Shown here piece after piece: positions 11,901 through 24,505 of a DNA stretch of 64,000 bases. The notes beneath the pieces were generated by a model. That model saw nothing but the letters and a program-made list of their open reading frames with translations. It was not told the DNA's origin and did no database searches. How positions within the stretch are numbered: position 1 is the stretch's first letter; every line of letters starts with the position of its first letter. The translations under genes and the position numbers were made by a program. The DNA comes from Thermothielavioides terrestris NRRL 8126 (lineage: Eukaryota; Ascomycota; Sordariomycetes; Sordariales; Chaetomiaceae), in contig NC_016457.1 in assembly GCF_000226115.1 (NCBI RefSeq), forward strand, positions 7,192,001-7,256,000, written 5' to 3'.

Positions 11901-13577
11901 CTGCCCTGGCCTGGGCTCTGCTCCATCCCATCCGACGTGGAAGCCATCCGAAGGCGGCGCGTTCTGCTGTACTGCCGCTTGCGCACCAACCTGGGCGTTC
12001 GTCCCTGGTTGGCCGGCCGGACTCTGAACCGTACCGCCTTCGAACGAGGGCGTAACTCCCACGGGCTGAACCACATCTGGAGGAGTTGGGTACACGGCTC
12101 CCGCTGCGGGTTGTGGCCCACCATTGCTGGAGCGCCAGAGCGCCATGGGCGAGTAGCCGTTGGCCTGGGGATGACTTTTGAGCTCCGCGTCAGCATGCCC
12201 GCGCACCAAGGCAGCAGCACCTCTTTCCTTCCGGTCTGCAACAACTTGTTCTCTCTCAGACACCCCTTGACACCACAGCTTTGCCTTGGTCAAGGGGTCC
12301 AGGCTGTTGTCGGCGGTTCCAGACAAAGCCTTTTCGTACGAGATGTCCAATGCGGGTTCGATCTTGGGCTTGCGGAAGCAGAGAACCGCCGGCCAGGGCG
12401 CAGTTGGACCCGAGCTGACCAGGGGTGTCCTTTTCCCGTCGGCCCTTTGTTCGTATGGCTTTCTTTGAAGAAAGTGTATATTTAGCCAAGAACAGCCGTC
12501 CAACATGGACGGCGACATACCACGCATCTGAAGCAACCTGCAACATGTTGCTTTCCATTGCTGGAACCTGTCGCCGCGGTCTGACCTCAACCCGTTCAGC
12601 TGTGTGTCGGGGGTTTGCCCAAACCCGCCGTCAGCCGCTTGGGTCTCGGTGTCCACGATCCCTTGCAGAGCCCCGAATGTCCCAAACGGCGCTGCGAGGA
12701 CAGTTGGCCCCGCGTGGAGCAGGCTCGACCGCAAGACGTCGGCGGAGGACACCAGGCCCTGGAGCACCGACACATGAAGGGAGATGACGAGCGATCCTGT
12801 TGTTGTTAGGTAGGTGCGAAACGTGGCGAGAGCCGCGCTGCGCGTTGGTTGGCTCCACTCGGCATCGCCGGAATTAAAGGCGTGGGAAGGCAGCAAGGCA
12901 GAGCGGTGGTTAAGCAGAATAGCGCCAACAGCACGACAGAAGTACGTCGTCAGGGATGAGAGGACGGCTGTGATGAAGAATTCGTGTATCTCGCGCGCTG
13001 GGACCGACCCATAGCCCTTGACATCGCCCACTGGTGTCGATGCCACCTTGCCGTCCACGGCCAGGGGAGGAGGGAAGCTGAAGGACTGGGCGCTTCTCAT
13101 GCCCACGTCAAGGGCAGAGCCTGTGGATGACGAGCTGCTGGGCGTGTTGATGGCGTTTGTGCCCGGCGGCTTGTTCCTGAGCAGCCCGATTGGTTCCAAG
13201 TTCCCGTCCGCAACAAGGCCGAGGGGATAACCGCAGACCTCCATTCTCGGATGAAGACCCAGCCGTTCTGGGGAGGTAGCCGCAGTGGAGTCGCGGGACG
13301 AGAGGTAGAAGCACCATATTCCGCGCCGCACGGCGTCCATGTACACCAGGTGGCCATCGCTGCGCAAGGCGTCTTCGACATCGGACGCGTTGAACGTGTA
13401 AGTCGAAGATTGCGAGGCGATGGGCTCGTAAATTCGGAAGGAGATGTCGGAAACTTGGCTCTGAGCGCAGCTTTTGTCAGCTTCATTATCGTCATCAGAT
13501 CAATAAACTGAGACCAAGCCCCGAGGCACTCGGCTTACAATCAACAGCGTGTTCGTCTCGTATCCCCCAGCGTCCAT
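8919..13577 (-). CDS. Mediator of RNA polymerase II subunit 13 (Srb9/Ssn2)
   Basis: Two exons (13577-13539 and 13460-8919; 78-nt intron GTAAGC..CAG with GCTGAC branch) give 1526 residues. MED13 links the dissociable Cdk8 kinase module to core Mediator in the nucleus. The N-terminus MDAGGYETNTLLI-SQVSDISFRIYEPIA..DVEDAL matches the start of fungal MED13. The C-terminal third has the conserved folds NIVVYFAYTPENPGSIVDLCSAF, VDERWIAAAWTDNRGS and WRLVITKCGPMDQHEMELW..AENR, ending HVAVVEKAVRALYLL. The middle (roughly residues 450-850) is disordered and Ser/Pro/acidic-rich, with ENIFGDLGEDMFEGNELTDADFNFFDE typical of this protein. The first exon is 13 codons long. The gene is divergent from the ribosome-biogenesis gene downstream on the plus strand. 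Identification rests on family patterns known from other Pezizomycotina. Confidence 0.92.
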
Positions 13578-14688
13578 GTCGAGGAAGCTCCCGCGCGGAA
13601 GGGGGAGGTGCGAGAGTCGGGAGATCAGCCACCGAGGCCGGGCGTCCTAGGTGCAGCTAGGCGAGAAGTCGAGGGCATGCGGACAGAGGGTCTCTAACGA
13701 CCAAGACTGAGGCGTAGAGGGTAAGGACGGTGTCCACGGTGTCGACGGCCCTGCATGGGTAGCGGGCTATACCCGGCGGCTGCGGAGGGAGGGTACGGTT
13801 CGGATGGTTCGCGCTCTGTATGCCGGGTTGCTGCACTCCATGGCAACAGCGGCCGAGACACGCTCCGCGAATCACGGACAGCTCGCTGCCAGAGACATAC
13901 AAGCAGCGTCGGACCGAGAACTCGGCACCACTCCTCTCGGTGGCGGGTCTCGGCGCGTGGCAAGCGACGGGGCGGCCTGGCCAATTCCACCGACGGAAAG
14001 AGCGGCGCTCGATTCGGCGTGTGCAGCTCTGGATGGCGCCGGCAGAAAGCTCGATGCGACTCGGCGAGGAAACCAGGAAGCTTACTGAAAGGGGGTCGTC
14101 TGGTGCAACTTCAAGCAGTTCTTACGTCGTACAAGCATGCAGCACCAGCCAGCGTGAGATGCCCACAGTGCAGTAGTGACTTATCGCAGTTGTCCTGGGA
14201 CCTTGCCGAGTGGAGGAACGCCAAGCCGCTCGAGAGGGGCAGGGGTCGTCCAAGGTACCCCGTATTCCGTACATACGGGTACTTGCACCGTCATCAGGAA
14301 CATGGAAGTTATGGTCGCTGTGAGGCTTCAAAAGAGGCAATGATGGCATCCCAGCCTATGTCGTCCGCATTGCATTTCGCAGCCACCTACTTCCGTCAGC
14401 GCTCTGGTGAAGCAGTTCAGGAGAGTAGGGGACGGCGTATGTACATGTACATTACAATTACCGAAAACGGACTGGGTTGGGCCCCGCACAGTGCGTATTC
14501 ATTGGAGTGTGGAGCGAGGAGCGGGTCAAAGAACCCTGCATCCCTTGCTCCCCGCCTTCCGTTCGCAGTGGGCGGTCGAAACTTTTTGGTTTTCTGCCAA
14601 GCAGGTATTGACCCATGGGCATCAGAAGCTTGCATCTTGCAACAGTTCAACACTTTAGAACTGTTCCAGCACCACCAAGAAACGCACG
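13578..14688. other. Intergenic between divergent MED13 and ENP2
   Basis: 1.1 kb that must hold both promoters. A 357-codon open frame crosses it on the plus strand, but its residue content is that of GC-rich non-coding sequence and it runs into the first ENP2 intron, so I do not call it a gene. Confidence 0.5.
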
Positions 14689-16885
14689 ATGAAATTAACA
14701 AACCCTGGGCCTGTTCCAGTGTAGGTACCCAATTCTGTTGGATAGCTAGAACTCCAAGGACTACAAGCTTTTTTTTTCTTTCCTGGGGGGATGGAGAGGG
14801 AGTGAGGGTGCGACGAAGCAGACGCTGACCCGCGGTGCCAGATACACGGTCGCGGGGCCATCGACGGCACGGCCGCTGCCAGACTGGCTTGCGCGGCGCA
14901 GGAAGAGGTCCTCCAAGTACGACCCCGAAAACCTCAACAACTTTGAGCTGCTCCAAGAATTCGAGTTTGAGGAGGGTGGGTCATCTTTGATTTCTTCATT
15001 CCGTTCTTCATGGGCGGCCCGGCTGCACTACACCTCGGGTCTTTAGCAGAAGTTCCTAACAATGACTTCATTCAGCCAGCAACTGCGTCCGAGTCAGCGA
15101 GGATGGCAACTGGATCATGAGCACGGGCACCTACAAGCCTCAGTTCCACGTACACTCGACCCAAGAATTGTCGCTGTCCTTCTCCCGCCACACGAAGTCC
15201 GAGAACACGACGTTCCTCCTCCTCAGTTCCGACTATTCGAAAAGCGTCCACTTACAGTCCGATCGGTCGTTAGAGTTCCACACGCCCATGGGATGCCACT
15301 ACGAGGTCAGGATTCCCAGGTTCGGCAGAGACTTGGCATACCTCCGCCAGAACACCGAGGTGCTTATTCCTGCCGTCGGCCTGAGCTCGGATGGCTCTGG
15401 ATATGGCGAGGTCTTCCGCCTAGATCTGGAGAGGGGCCAGTTTCTCCGGCCGTGGCAGATTGACGTGGGCGAGGACGACCCTGGGAGCGGCTTGCAAGGG
15501 AGCATTCATGTGGGCGCAGTCAATGTCGCAGCAGTAGCAGAGAGGACGCATGGCCTCTGCGCTTTCGGCACATCCGTGAGCACCGTCGAGTTCTACGACC
15601 CGCGCAGCAAGGCGCGAGTGGCTGTTCTTGGGGGGCACGAAGGCGAAGTCACGGCCCTCGACTATAGTGAGGACGGACTGTCGCTTGCCCTCGGCACGAG
15701 CACCGGCCAGATTCGCGTATTCGACCTCAGAAACCCCCGTCCGCTGCTGAAGAAGGACCAAGGAATGGGGCTCCCCATCAAAAACCTGATCCATCTGAAG
15801 ACGCCCACCGAGGAGCGTAAGCTTCTTTCGGCCGACAAGCGCATCATCAAAATCTGGGACGAGCAGACTGGGGACCTCTGGACCTCGGTCGAACCGTTGG
15901 TCGACCTCAACTTTGTCACTCATGTGCCAGACTCGGGCATGATCTTGACTGCGAACGAAGTAAGCTTATTCCACAGCGCCGACGAAGTCAGGGTGCCTTG
16001 CTAACACAGTGATTCCAGGGCAAGCATATGCACTGCTTCTTCATTCCTGACCTAGGCCTTGCACCCAGATGGTGTCACTTCTTGGACAACCTGGTCCACG
16101 AGATGGAGAACGAGAAGCAGACCGAGACTTATGACAACTACAAGTTCTTGACCAAGCCCGAGCTCAAGTCCCTCAGCCTGGACCACCTTATCGGAAAGAC
16201 CAACCTGCTGCGACCGTACATGCACGGCTACTTTGTCGCTGCTAAGCTGTACGATCAGGCTCGTCTTATCGCCAACCCCTACATTTGGGAAGAGGAGCGG
16301 GCCAAGAGGATTAAAGAGAAAATTGAGAAGGAGCGCTCAAGCCGCATCAGGGGTATCAAGAGGGTCAAGGTTAACCAAAAACTGGCCGACAAGATCCTGC
16401 AGCGGCAGGAGAAGAGAGGCAAAGTGGACGCTGAAGCAGGCGTTCTCGGCGACTCCCGGTTCAACAAGCTCTTTGAGGACGAGGAATTCATGGTCGACGA
16501 GACCAGCCAAGAATTTCGCGCCCTCAACCCCAGCACCAAAGTGGAGGGTGCGGCAGGCCAGGATGTTCCCATGCGCGGTGGCGACTCGAGCGACGAAGAG
16601 AGCGGCTCCGATGCCGAGAGCGAGTCCAGGAGACCAGACGGCGACCTGCTCATGCAAGTATCGTCCTCGAAGGCCCAAGGCGGCAGGATCAAGGACGTGG
16701 CATTTGGCTCCAGGGAGCAGAAGGAGGCACGTGCCACGAGAGCTCGGGGCGGCGATGTTGTTGGAGAACAACAAATCACATTTGTACCGGAATCGAAAAA
16801 GAAGAGCAAGCCGCAACCTGCGCCTCCGGCGGTCAAGCGCCAGGACAGGAGGAGCGCAAGCAACAACACCTTCCGACGGCTATAG
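14689..16885 (+). CDS. ENP2: Ribosome biogenesis protein Enp2 (NOL10 family)
   Basis: Four exons (14689-14720, 14842-14975, 15076-15959, 16019-16885) give 638 residues; all introns are GT..AG with phases that fit. Enp2 is a nucleolar WD40 protein of the small-subunit processome needed for 18S rRNA maturation. The joined product starts MKLTNPGPVPVYTVAGPSTARPLPDWLARRRKR and continues into FELLQEFEFEEASNCVRVSEDGNWIMSTGTYKPQ, close in order and spacing to yeast Enp2. A beta-propeller follows (VEFYDPRSKARV, IRVFDLRNPRPL, RIIKIWDEQTGD). Then comes the conserved block APRWCHFLDNL..YDNYKFLT..LRPYMHGYFVAAKLYDQARLIANPY and the charged tail RFNKLFEDEEFMVDE, ending ASNNTFRRL. The basic, Lys-rich C-terminus fits nucleolar localisation. 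Confidence 0.95.
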
Positions 16886-17104
16886 AGGCCAGTCCCGCTT
16901 CCGTTCGGATCCTATATCTTACAAGCATACTGCACCGTCTTTGGCGGAAAATCGCGCGATTCGTGGATCGTGGGCCTCGGCTGCCACCGCTCCAGGTTGC
17001 CGTCCACTGCCTCCTATGCCGCCAGCCTACCCAGCGGCTACCAGCAGCATCACCCAACACTATCCTCTCTCGCCTTCCCACCCCGGCTCATCCGATTCCC
17101 GCCC

Positions 17105-17646
17105 CTACTTCCGGCTGAAATTCGTCCTCTTCTTCTTGGACTTGTCGAGGCCCTTCTCGAGGTCAAGATACTCGGGCTTGACCCTCGGCGTCGGCGGCAC
17201 GTCGTCCAGCCTGCTTCGCCGCCCTCCCCTGCTGCCGGATTCCTTGACCGAGCGCGGAAACTCGGTCCGCCGCGGCGTCAGCGCCGTGACCACCTTGCGC
17301 GCGGACCGCCGCAGCGTCTCCTTCATGGTCCACTCGCGCTTCTTGGCGACGAAGAACAGCACTGAGGTGACGACTGTTGCGCGGAGCGGGTCAGTTGTGT
17401 TTTTGTTGTCCGGGAGCGGATGGGGGTAGGCGGTGTTGGTGCGCTGATGGAGGGAGGGAAGGGGGACTCACTGCCGAAGAGCGACACCACGACCACGACG
17501 ATGATGATGGCGATGAGGGCGCCGCGGGAGAGCGACACCCCGCTGGTGGAGGTCCCTTCCGCGCCGGCGACGCTGCCGTCGAAGTTGTCTCCGTTGGCGT
17601 CTGTGCTGTCTCTTGCGAGATTGAGATGTCCTATGGTTGATGCCAT
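17105..17646 (-). CDS. Small single-pass membrane protein, unknown function
   Basis: Two exons (17646-17472 and 17361-17105; 110-nt intron GTGAGT..CAG) give 143 residues. The N-terminal ~40 residues are polar and Ser/Thr/Gly-rich with no signal peptide. One membrane segment follows at about residues 42-63 (GALIAIIIVVVVVSLFGMLFF), completed across the splice junction. It is followed at once by AKKREW and a strongly basic tail rich in Arg and Lys, so the positive-inside rule puts the C-terminus in the cytosol. No catalytic motif is visible. The layout resembles the many small single-span fungal proteins of unknown role, and no function is proposed. The gene ends 219 bases from the convergent ENP2 stop. 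The clean intron and coherent composition on both sides support a real gene. Confidence 0.7.
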
Positions 17647-20139
17647 CTTGGTGGGATGTATCTGATTGTTTGTCGGTCTGACTGTCTGTCTGTTGTGTTC
17701 GGTTGTCGTCTCACAGAGATGAGTGGAGTGGCAGGAAGCTGGGACGATGAAGCGCGTTCACGACCGTGAGACCAGCAGCGGCCGGGGAGAATGAGAAGAT
17801 GGGTGCAAGATGAGGAGAGAAGGGAAGGGTGGAGGTCTGCTTTGCCGCTGAGGTGTGACAGTCGAGTATATAGGACTGGGGCCCATAACCATTGCAGCAC
17901 ACCGACTCAGGGCGTCACTCCACACGAAGCAATGCTTGGATAAGGTTGTAGCTACTACGCCCATCACAACGCAGCCCTGGTGGTCACTCGTTCCTGATTG
18001 AGTGTCTGTGACGACCTGAGGTCTGTTCCCGGTTCGCTTGCACACGCACCCGTTACGCTCCGGCACTTGCAGCAACAGCGGAAGCATGCGATTGGGGGCT
18101 GTGAGTCCAGTCAACAAGCCATCCCGTTGCAAAGTCCAGACTCGGGAGTTCTGAGACCCCTGCGCCTTCACTTCGCCGTCGCTCTCTTCCCCTCTCGCCA
18201 TCTCATTGGCGCTCGCCGTGTTCTTGCAAGCGCCCGGCCATGTGAGCGGCCCAGTCAATGGTCAGGTTGACGATTGGCGTTGGGCTGGCAGGGGTTGCGG
18301 CGTGGGGCACACGGGCGCTGTCGGGTGCCGTTCAGGGGTAGGCCTGCAGCTGGCCAATGAGAGGGATTGGATGTCTCGTTGCAGGCGGCTCGATGCGGAC
18401 GTCACATCACATCGCATTCGACGGATGGTCTTTTTTTGGACTTGCTGAAGGCTCGACGGGGAGGACTTGAAGTTCTCGAGGATGGAGCGAGAAAGTGGGA
18501 AAAGAGAAAAAATGAAATAAAAGAATGTAGGAAAAAAGGATTGGAAAGCGCTGGTGCCAGGGTGTTTGGGGTATGGATTACTTACTGCTTTGTTCCCACC
18601 CATCCAGGATCTCCAGGTTGTGCGTCGCTTGTCGCTTGAGCTTCAAGATTGCTGTATTGTAGGTATCGCTCAGGGCACACGCTGCACGCTGACAGCAGGC
18701 CCCTGCGGACTTCGTGTCCGCCTGTTGAGTTGATCGTCGACTTGCCGGACATCTCTCTCCCTCCTCTTTACCGGCAACTCCCTAATTGCCTCTGAATCTC
18801 ACGCGGTCAGAAGGCAGGTTGCTGCTGTGGTTGCTTGGGAACCTCACGCGGTCCCGTCGCATCAAATTTCATGTCGACTACCTGACTGTTCGGTCTTCGA
18901 CGAAAGGACGGCGATGGTCTGTGAATCGAACCGTCAGCCTCGCGGGAATTCACCCTTGAACCGGGGGGCTTTTCGACGACAGCAGGATGCTGCCGCTTGG
19001 CCACCAGCGCCTCCTTTTTCGTTGTGTCTGGCCTTGCGGGCCTCCGTCTATAAGCCTCTGGTACCAGGCAGGATGGACGGCAGGAACGCTCGATGACGGT
19101 TGCTGCCCCTGGGCGGCGCCACAGGGGACTTCCCACCGGGCCATGACTGGCAAAGTGTGGCGAGTTCAGAGCTAGGAAGACGCCCCTGCTACGGATCTGG
19201 CGCGATAAGCAGAACAGTGGCGGACAAGTCCGACCGCCGGATGTCTCGACACCACCAGGTTTCATGACGGTGATGACCGGACTAAATTTACAATGCAACT
19301 TGCGAGGAGAAGGGCGCCGAGCGGCTGTGGAGAGCAGCCGTGAATAATCGTATAGAAAGGGGGAAAATACGATGCCGGCAGCGTCGCTGTCCTGGCTTAC
19401 AGATTTCCTGTATGCTCCATTCCCTCCCTCGGTTCATCCCTCATAATGGAAGTTGGCTTCAGAAGCACCTCGATTGCTTGGTCAAGAACGGCCGAAAAAG
19501 AGATACTCAACGGCATCGCATGCTTTGCCTCTAGCAATTGGATGACATTGGAAGTTCATGTGCAATACGTCTTCGTAATCCTTCTAACACCCACAGCCGT
19601 CAGAAGCGATCAGCTTTGGGGGTATTGCTCGGCTGGTTGATGGAAAAGCACTACCGTTGCCCTCCGTTGGAGACGGCAACGACCACCTGAGGAAGGCGCA
19701 GCCGAGTCTACCAAACCCTAAGCAACCCTCCAAGGGGCTCATCATGAGCGGGACTCGGAGAACTCGGTGGCTTTCCAAGTGGAAGGAACGACACGCCTGG
19801 CGGCAAGCACTGCTCAACCTCTCTGGCTTCCTGGTTCCACTCCACGTTTCTGCAACTCGGAGACACGCAGCCGAAGCCTCCATTGGCGAACCGAGATCAT
19901 TTCGATCCCCGAACAGCCCTTGCGGGCTTTGCTCTCTTGGGAGAGCTCAGTTTTGCCCCTGTCTTAATGCTGTCCGGCTAGACATATCTCTTGCTTACCT
20001 GCATCCCCTGACAGCGAAGTCCGTCTAAAGACAGCCGCTGCTGAGCCGGAGGGAATCAACTTCGGCGAGCGAGGTTCAAGGAAGAGGTCCCAGGAGGTGC
20101 GCATTTGTCTGAGTCGAAAACGGACTCTGTGCTGACTGG
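17647..20139. other. Intergenic, 2.5 kb, divergent
   Basis: Separates the small membrane-protein gene (-) from the coiled-coil gene (+). The open frames here are short and show no domains. Unrecognised 5' exons of the coiled-coil gene could lie in its last few hundred bases. Confidence 0.4.
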
Positions 20140-23100
20140 ATGCCAAACCCATCAGCAATGACACACTCGTCACCGGCCCAGGCCCGGGCATCCGAGCCCT
20201 TAGGCGATATACCACCCATTCCAAGCAGTCTGAGCGACACCATGGACAACATGACACATCACGATGGGGGTGCAGAAGGCCCGTTGGACCTGCAAGAGCT
20301 GCCGATCCTTTCGCAACCTGCCACGGAGCAGGACGGGATCAAGCACGACCATTTTCCCCCTGAAGGACCAGACCGTTACACTGCTTCCGCAGAATCAATG
20401 TTGTTGGAGAAGCCAACAAGTCTTTCCAAGCCACCGGACCTGGAGAGGGGCTTCCAGTTTGGCCCGCCGGTGCGACTAGCCCCTGATCACTTCACAAGAA
20501 TACCAGGAAAACAGGTCCTCATTCACCAAGATGTCCACGCTCAACATCCAGGGAACGATCCTGTGCACCGCAAGGCCAACGAAGTTCACAGATCTGGGTT
20601 TCTTCCTTCTTTGGGCGGTCAGCCAGTGGCGAACGCCTCCAACAGCAAGCTCTTGCCCTCGGATCTTCCACAAGCTCATCCCTGGGCCGCCGGGAAAGAA
20701 TCCGTGGAAGGGCAAAACAACAAGCTCAGTGAAGCGTCTGTGGCAGAATCGCAGCCTCGACGGATGGAGAAGCCTCCTTTCTCGGACTCACCAAACAGTC
20801 TGTTTGTGCCATCCATCCAAGCACCAACAACCTGCCTTGAAGACAGGTCTGCCGCTCTCCTGCACGAGGGAAAATCGAAAACCCAGGCTTCGGGCTCAAA
20901 GGCGGCAGGGGTGGATGCATCGATACCCCATTGCGAGCCCCGTACTTCCCCGCTCATGGTGCAGCACCATCACTGCAACGCAAGCCCGAACTGGGATTCT
21001 CATGAACACAGTCAGGTGTCACCACACGCGAGGCCAGAGCAAGAAACGAGAGATGGCAAGCACATGTCTCCTCCGGTACCCCGCCAACTCATGAGAGAAC
21101 CTACGGATCGCACCCGACGTCTGATGGTGAACCGACCAGTGCGGGAGATGGCACAGGGCAGGCCCGCCAGGCCGGCTTATCGGTCTCGCCCCGAATCTCG
21201 GAGCTCTAACGTGTCCAGACAGAGGTGAGCCTCTTAAGAGCGGGAATTAGTGTTGTCCCAGACACTAACCACACGGACAGGTCCAGGTGCGGATCGCTGG
21301 CTTCCAGTCCAATGCTTCGGCAACGGCGGGTGAATATCAGCCATGAGTTCACCACCGGAATGGCCGAGGTTATCAACCAGTTCACACAGCAGCAAAATGC
21401 CGCACTCGAGGAGCAGAAGGCAAAATACCACAAGTATATCAAGCGACTCAAACGCGAACTTGCTGAAGAATCCGATGTCATTGCTCAACAGACTTCTCAG
21501 ATCAGCACCCAAACGCACGAGATCAAGGATCTTCAGGCCTCCAGAGAAGAAATGGCAGGCCAGCTCCGAGACCTCAAAGCCAAGTTGGGAGCTTCTGAGG
21601 ATCGAGCGCGGAAACTGGAGGAAAAGTACCGCGCTTGCAAGACGCATCTCAACTCGGCCATCCAGGAGCAACAGGATCTCTACACTCGCTCAAAGAAGCA
21701 CTGGGAACAGTCAATTGAGGAAATGCGGGCAATGGAGAAATCCCAGAACACTGAGACGGAGATGACGGTTCGCAAGGCGGAAGCAATCAGAGCGCAGATG
21801 ATGGAGAAGGTGCGCCAGGCCATCGCACAGAACAAAACCGAAGCGCTGGAATGTAAGTATTCACAATTGGGAGGGAATAACAGCCGATTCTGACACTCTC
21901 GTCCAGTGTACAAGAGGATGGATGCTCTGACGCAGCAACTCGAAGAAAAGGAAGTCGAGCTCAGTCGGGAACGGGAGTCCACTCGAGTCTTGTCTGAGAA
22001 GCTGCAGCGCCTTCAAGCCACCTCGACCGGTTTCGAGGCACTAGCGGCCCAGGGTAAAGAGATCTTGAACCGGCTCGGTGAGCAAGCGAAGAAGACAGAA
22101 GAGCAGCGTCAAAAACTCGCAGACGAATTACGGGATAGGTAAACATTTCGGGCATTGGAAGACCAGGAATATGGCTAACACGGCGTATGCAGACTTGATG
22201 CAGTTGCAAACCGCCTTGAGGCTCTGTCAGGCATGGCGTCCAGTCAGTCCGATGCGTTGGCCAGTCTCCGGCAGACTCAAGATGAGTCCATGAACAGGTG
22301 AGCGCGCCCTATAGGATATGGCCCTCCACCTGCCCACGACGTTTCTGACGGGCTGAGTGCAGTGTGACCATCAAGCTGGGCAACATGCTGGAATGTCGAG
22401 AAGCTGCTAAGAATGCGACAACTCAGCTGTCGACAGATCTCGAGATCAATCTGGCGAAGGTTTGGCAGCGGCTGGACAACCAGCTTGAGTCCCTCAGTAA
22501 GCAACTGGCGGAGAAATCCGAAGAGAACGGCATGATGTCGACTCTGTATAGGAGAAAGGAGGCCGAGTGCGAGAAGCACATGAAGGAGCTTGCAGCGCTC
22601 CGAGATACCACGGAGAAACAGGAGCAGCAAATTCAAGATCTCGACTCCAGCCTGTTTGCTCTGGATGCGGCGCACGAAGAAAGCGAGGACAAGATTCGAC
22701 GACTGGAGGAGTCAGCTGCAGAGACAGCGCAGCTCAGAGAAGAACTGAAGTCCAAAGCTGCTGTTGTGGCCGAGCTGCAGAGTAAGCTCGACGCCCAAGA
22801 TAGGGCACATGCTTCCGAATTGCACACGTACACTTCCGACATCCGCAAGCTTGTCCAGGCCCTCCAGGAAAAGGACCTGTCTTCAGGGATCGCAGCTCAA
22901 CAGGCAGCCGAGGCAGCTCGCTGTGAAATCCGGCTCGAGATGGAGAAGGCTAACTCAAAGACCGAGAGACTCCTTCACGAGACAGAGCAGCAGCGGAATG
23001 CTTTGGCCAGTCAAGTGGAAGAGCTCAAGCAGGAGTTGAGAGAAAAGGAGCAGGCCGATTCCCGGAATTCCGCCACAATCCACTCGCTCCAGGAGCGTCT

Positions 23101-24505
23101 CTCGACAGCGGAAGCAAAGCAAAATACCATGACCGACGAATTCACCCAACGGTTAGCTAGTTTGGGGGAGTCGGAAAGCCGGCTAACGTCTCAAGTCGCA
23201 GATTTAGAGACGGAGCTTAAGGCCACGAAGGATCGGGCTGTCGAGTTAGAGGGGGAAAGCCGGCTCCAGCACGCAAGATTCGAAGCACTCATTGCGGGCT
23301 TGAAGCAATGGGCAGCGCAAGTAGGGTTGAGTACTGACGGCTTGAATGGCTTGGGCGACGGCAACAAAAGTGTCGAGGAAATCAGAGCAGAGCTCCTTCG
23401 GGCCCTGGGACAGCCGCAGTTTTCTCGAAGATCCCAGACGCTCACCCCCGAGGAGCACACTGATTTGAGGCCCGACGTGGAGAACTCCAGGTTCTTCTCA
23501 GGGGGCGCTGGTCAGTCGCAGACAGACGTCGAAACGCACACTGCTCTCGATCAGCGCACAAATGGCGGCGCCGACGAAGCTTTGCGTGAAGGCACGCGAA
23601 CAGAGGGTGTCTCGGATGAAAACAGCCAGCTGCCGTATGCATCAACGCTGCACCACATGAGGCGTGTCGTGGTCCGCAGCCCGGCCAACGCCCCGAGCGA
23701 GCCGGTTGCGCCATCTATCGATCAGGAGAAGATGCGGAGACGAGGAGCTCTGCAGCCAAAGTCCATCATGAAGCGTGTCACTCGGAGCACATCTAGCATG
23801 ATGAAACAAGGGGAATCCAACTCAGCGGCGGGCCATGGGGCGTTCAAAAGAAACGGAGGTATTGAGAGCCTCCAGGGCACTTCCGCTTTGAATGGCTGTA
23901 AGGGGAGGCCCGAAGGCACTAGAGTTACCCCGGCGCCGGACCTGCAGCCTCCTGAGAACACAGATGGAGTCTTGTCGAGGCGGCCCAGCAAACGCAGACG
24001 CTCCGAAACGGCGAAACTCGACGACTCGGGCCGCGCCCTTGGCGCCCCCAGCCAAGGAAAGACGACAGAACTGTCGATCTCCGGGAGCGTGCCCGCACCC
24101 CAGAGGGCAGAGCCGGACTTCACCTACACGGCACTAGCTGGACCGCAGCAAGGGGATCCTGAGAGCCATCGTCGGCGCCATCCGTCTAATGCCAGCATTT
24201 CTCAAGAGAGTAGATCGACCGCAGCGCAAAACTCACGGAGAAAGCCTGGTTCTGGTTCACAAGGTTCGCAACGAACCGCCTCGGCCCACGCAACCCAAGT
24301 TCTGGGGCCTCGACAACCGAATTTGCGAACATACGGTTCACAGCGAACGAGCGGAGAACATCGCGCAGTCAAGGACACGCAGTCCTCCTTAGAATCACAA
24401 TCGCAAACCCGGTATTGGCAGAGGTTGAAGGAGTCGCAAGACTCAATCACCTTCTCTCACGGCGCCAACGAGGCTGAGAACTTGCTGGCTGCCTTTCGGG
24501 ATTGA
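20140..24505 (+). CDS. Large coiled-coil protein, function unknown
   Basis: Five exons (20140-21224, 21281-21852, 21907-22138, 22193-22297, 22363-24505) give 1378 residues. All four introns are 54-65 nt, GT..AG, and phase-consistent. Residues 1-370 are disordered (Ser/Pro/His-rich). About residues 385-980 form one long coiled coil: NISHEFTTGMAEVINQFTQQQNAALEEQKAKYHKYIKRLKREL, then continuous Glu/Lys/Gln/Leu heptads broken only at GMASSQSDALASLRQTQDESM. The last 400 residues are disordered and basic, with PKSIMKRVTRS and the probable nuclear signal RRPSKRRRSE. The shape (disordered head, ~600-residue rod, basic nuclear tail) suits a chromosome-axis, synaptonemal-complex or spindle-pole component, but I cannot assign it from motifs alone. 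The start is the first ATG of exon 1; extra 5' exons are possible. Confidence 0.8.

Noticed and set aside
13755..14828. 357-codon open frame on the plus strand between MED13 and ENP2
   Set aside because: Residue content is that of translated GC-rich noncoding DNA, no domain is visible, and it overlaps the start codon and first intron of ENP2 in another frame.
18807..19298. 163-codon minus-strand open frame
   Set aside because: Low-complexity, Arg/Pro-rich composition without domain or splice context; it looks like noncoding shadow.
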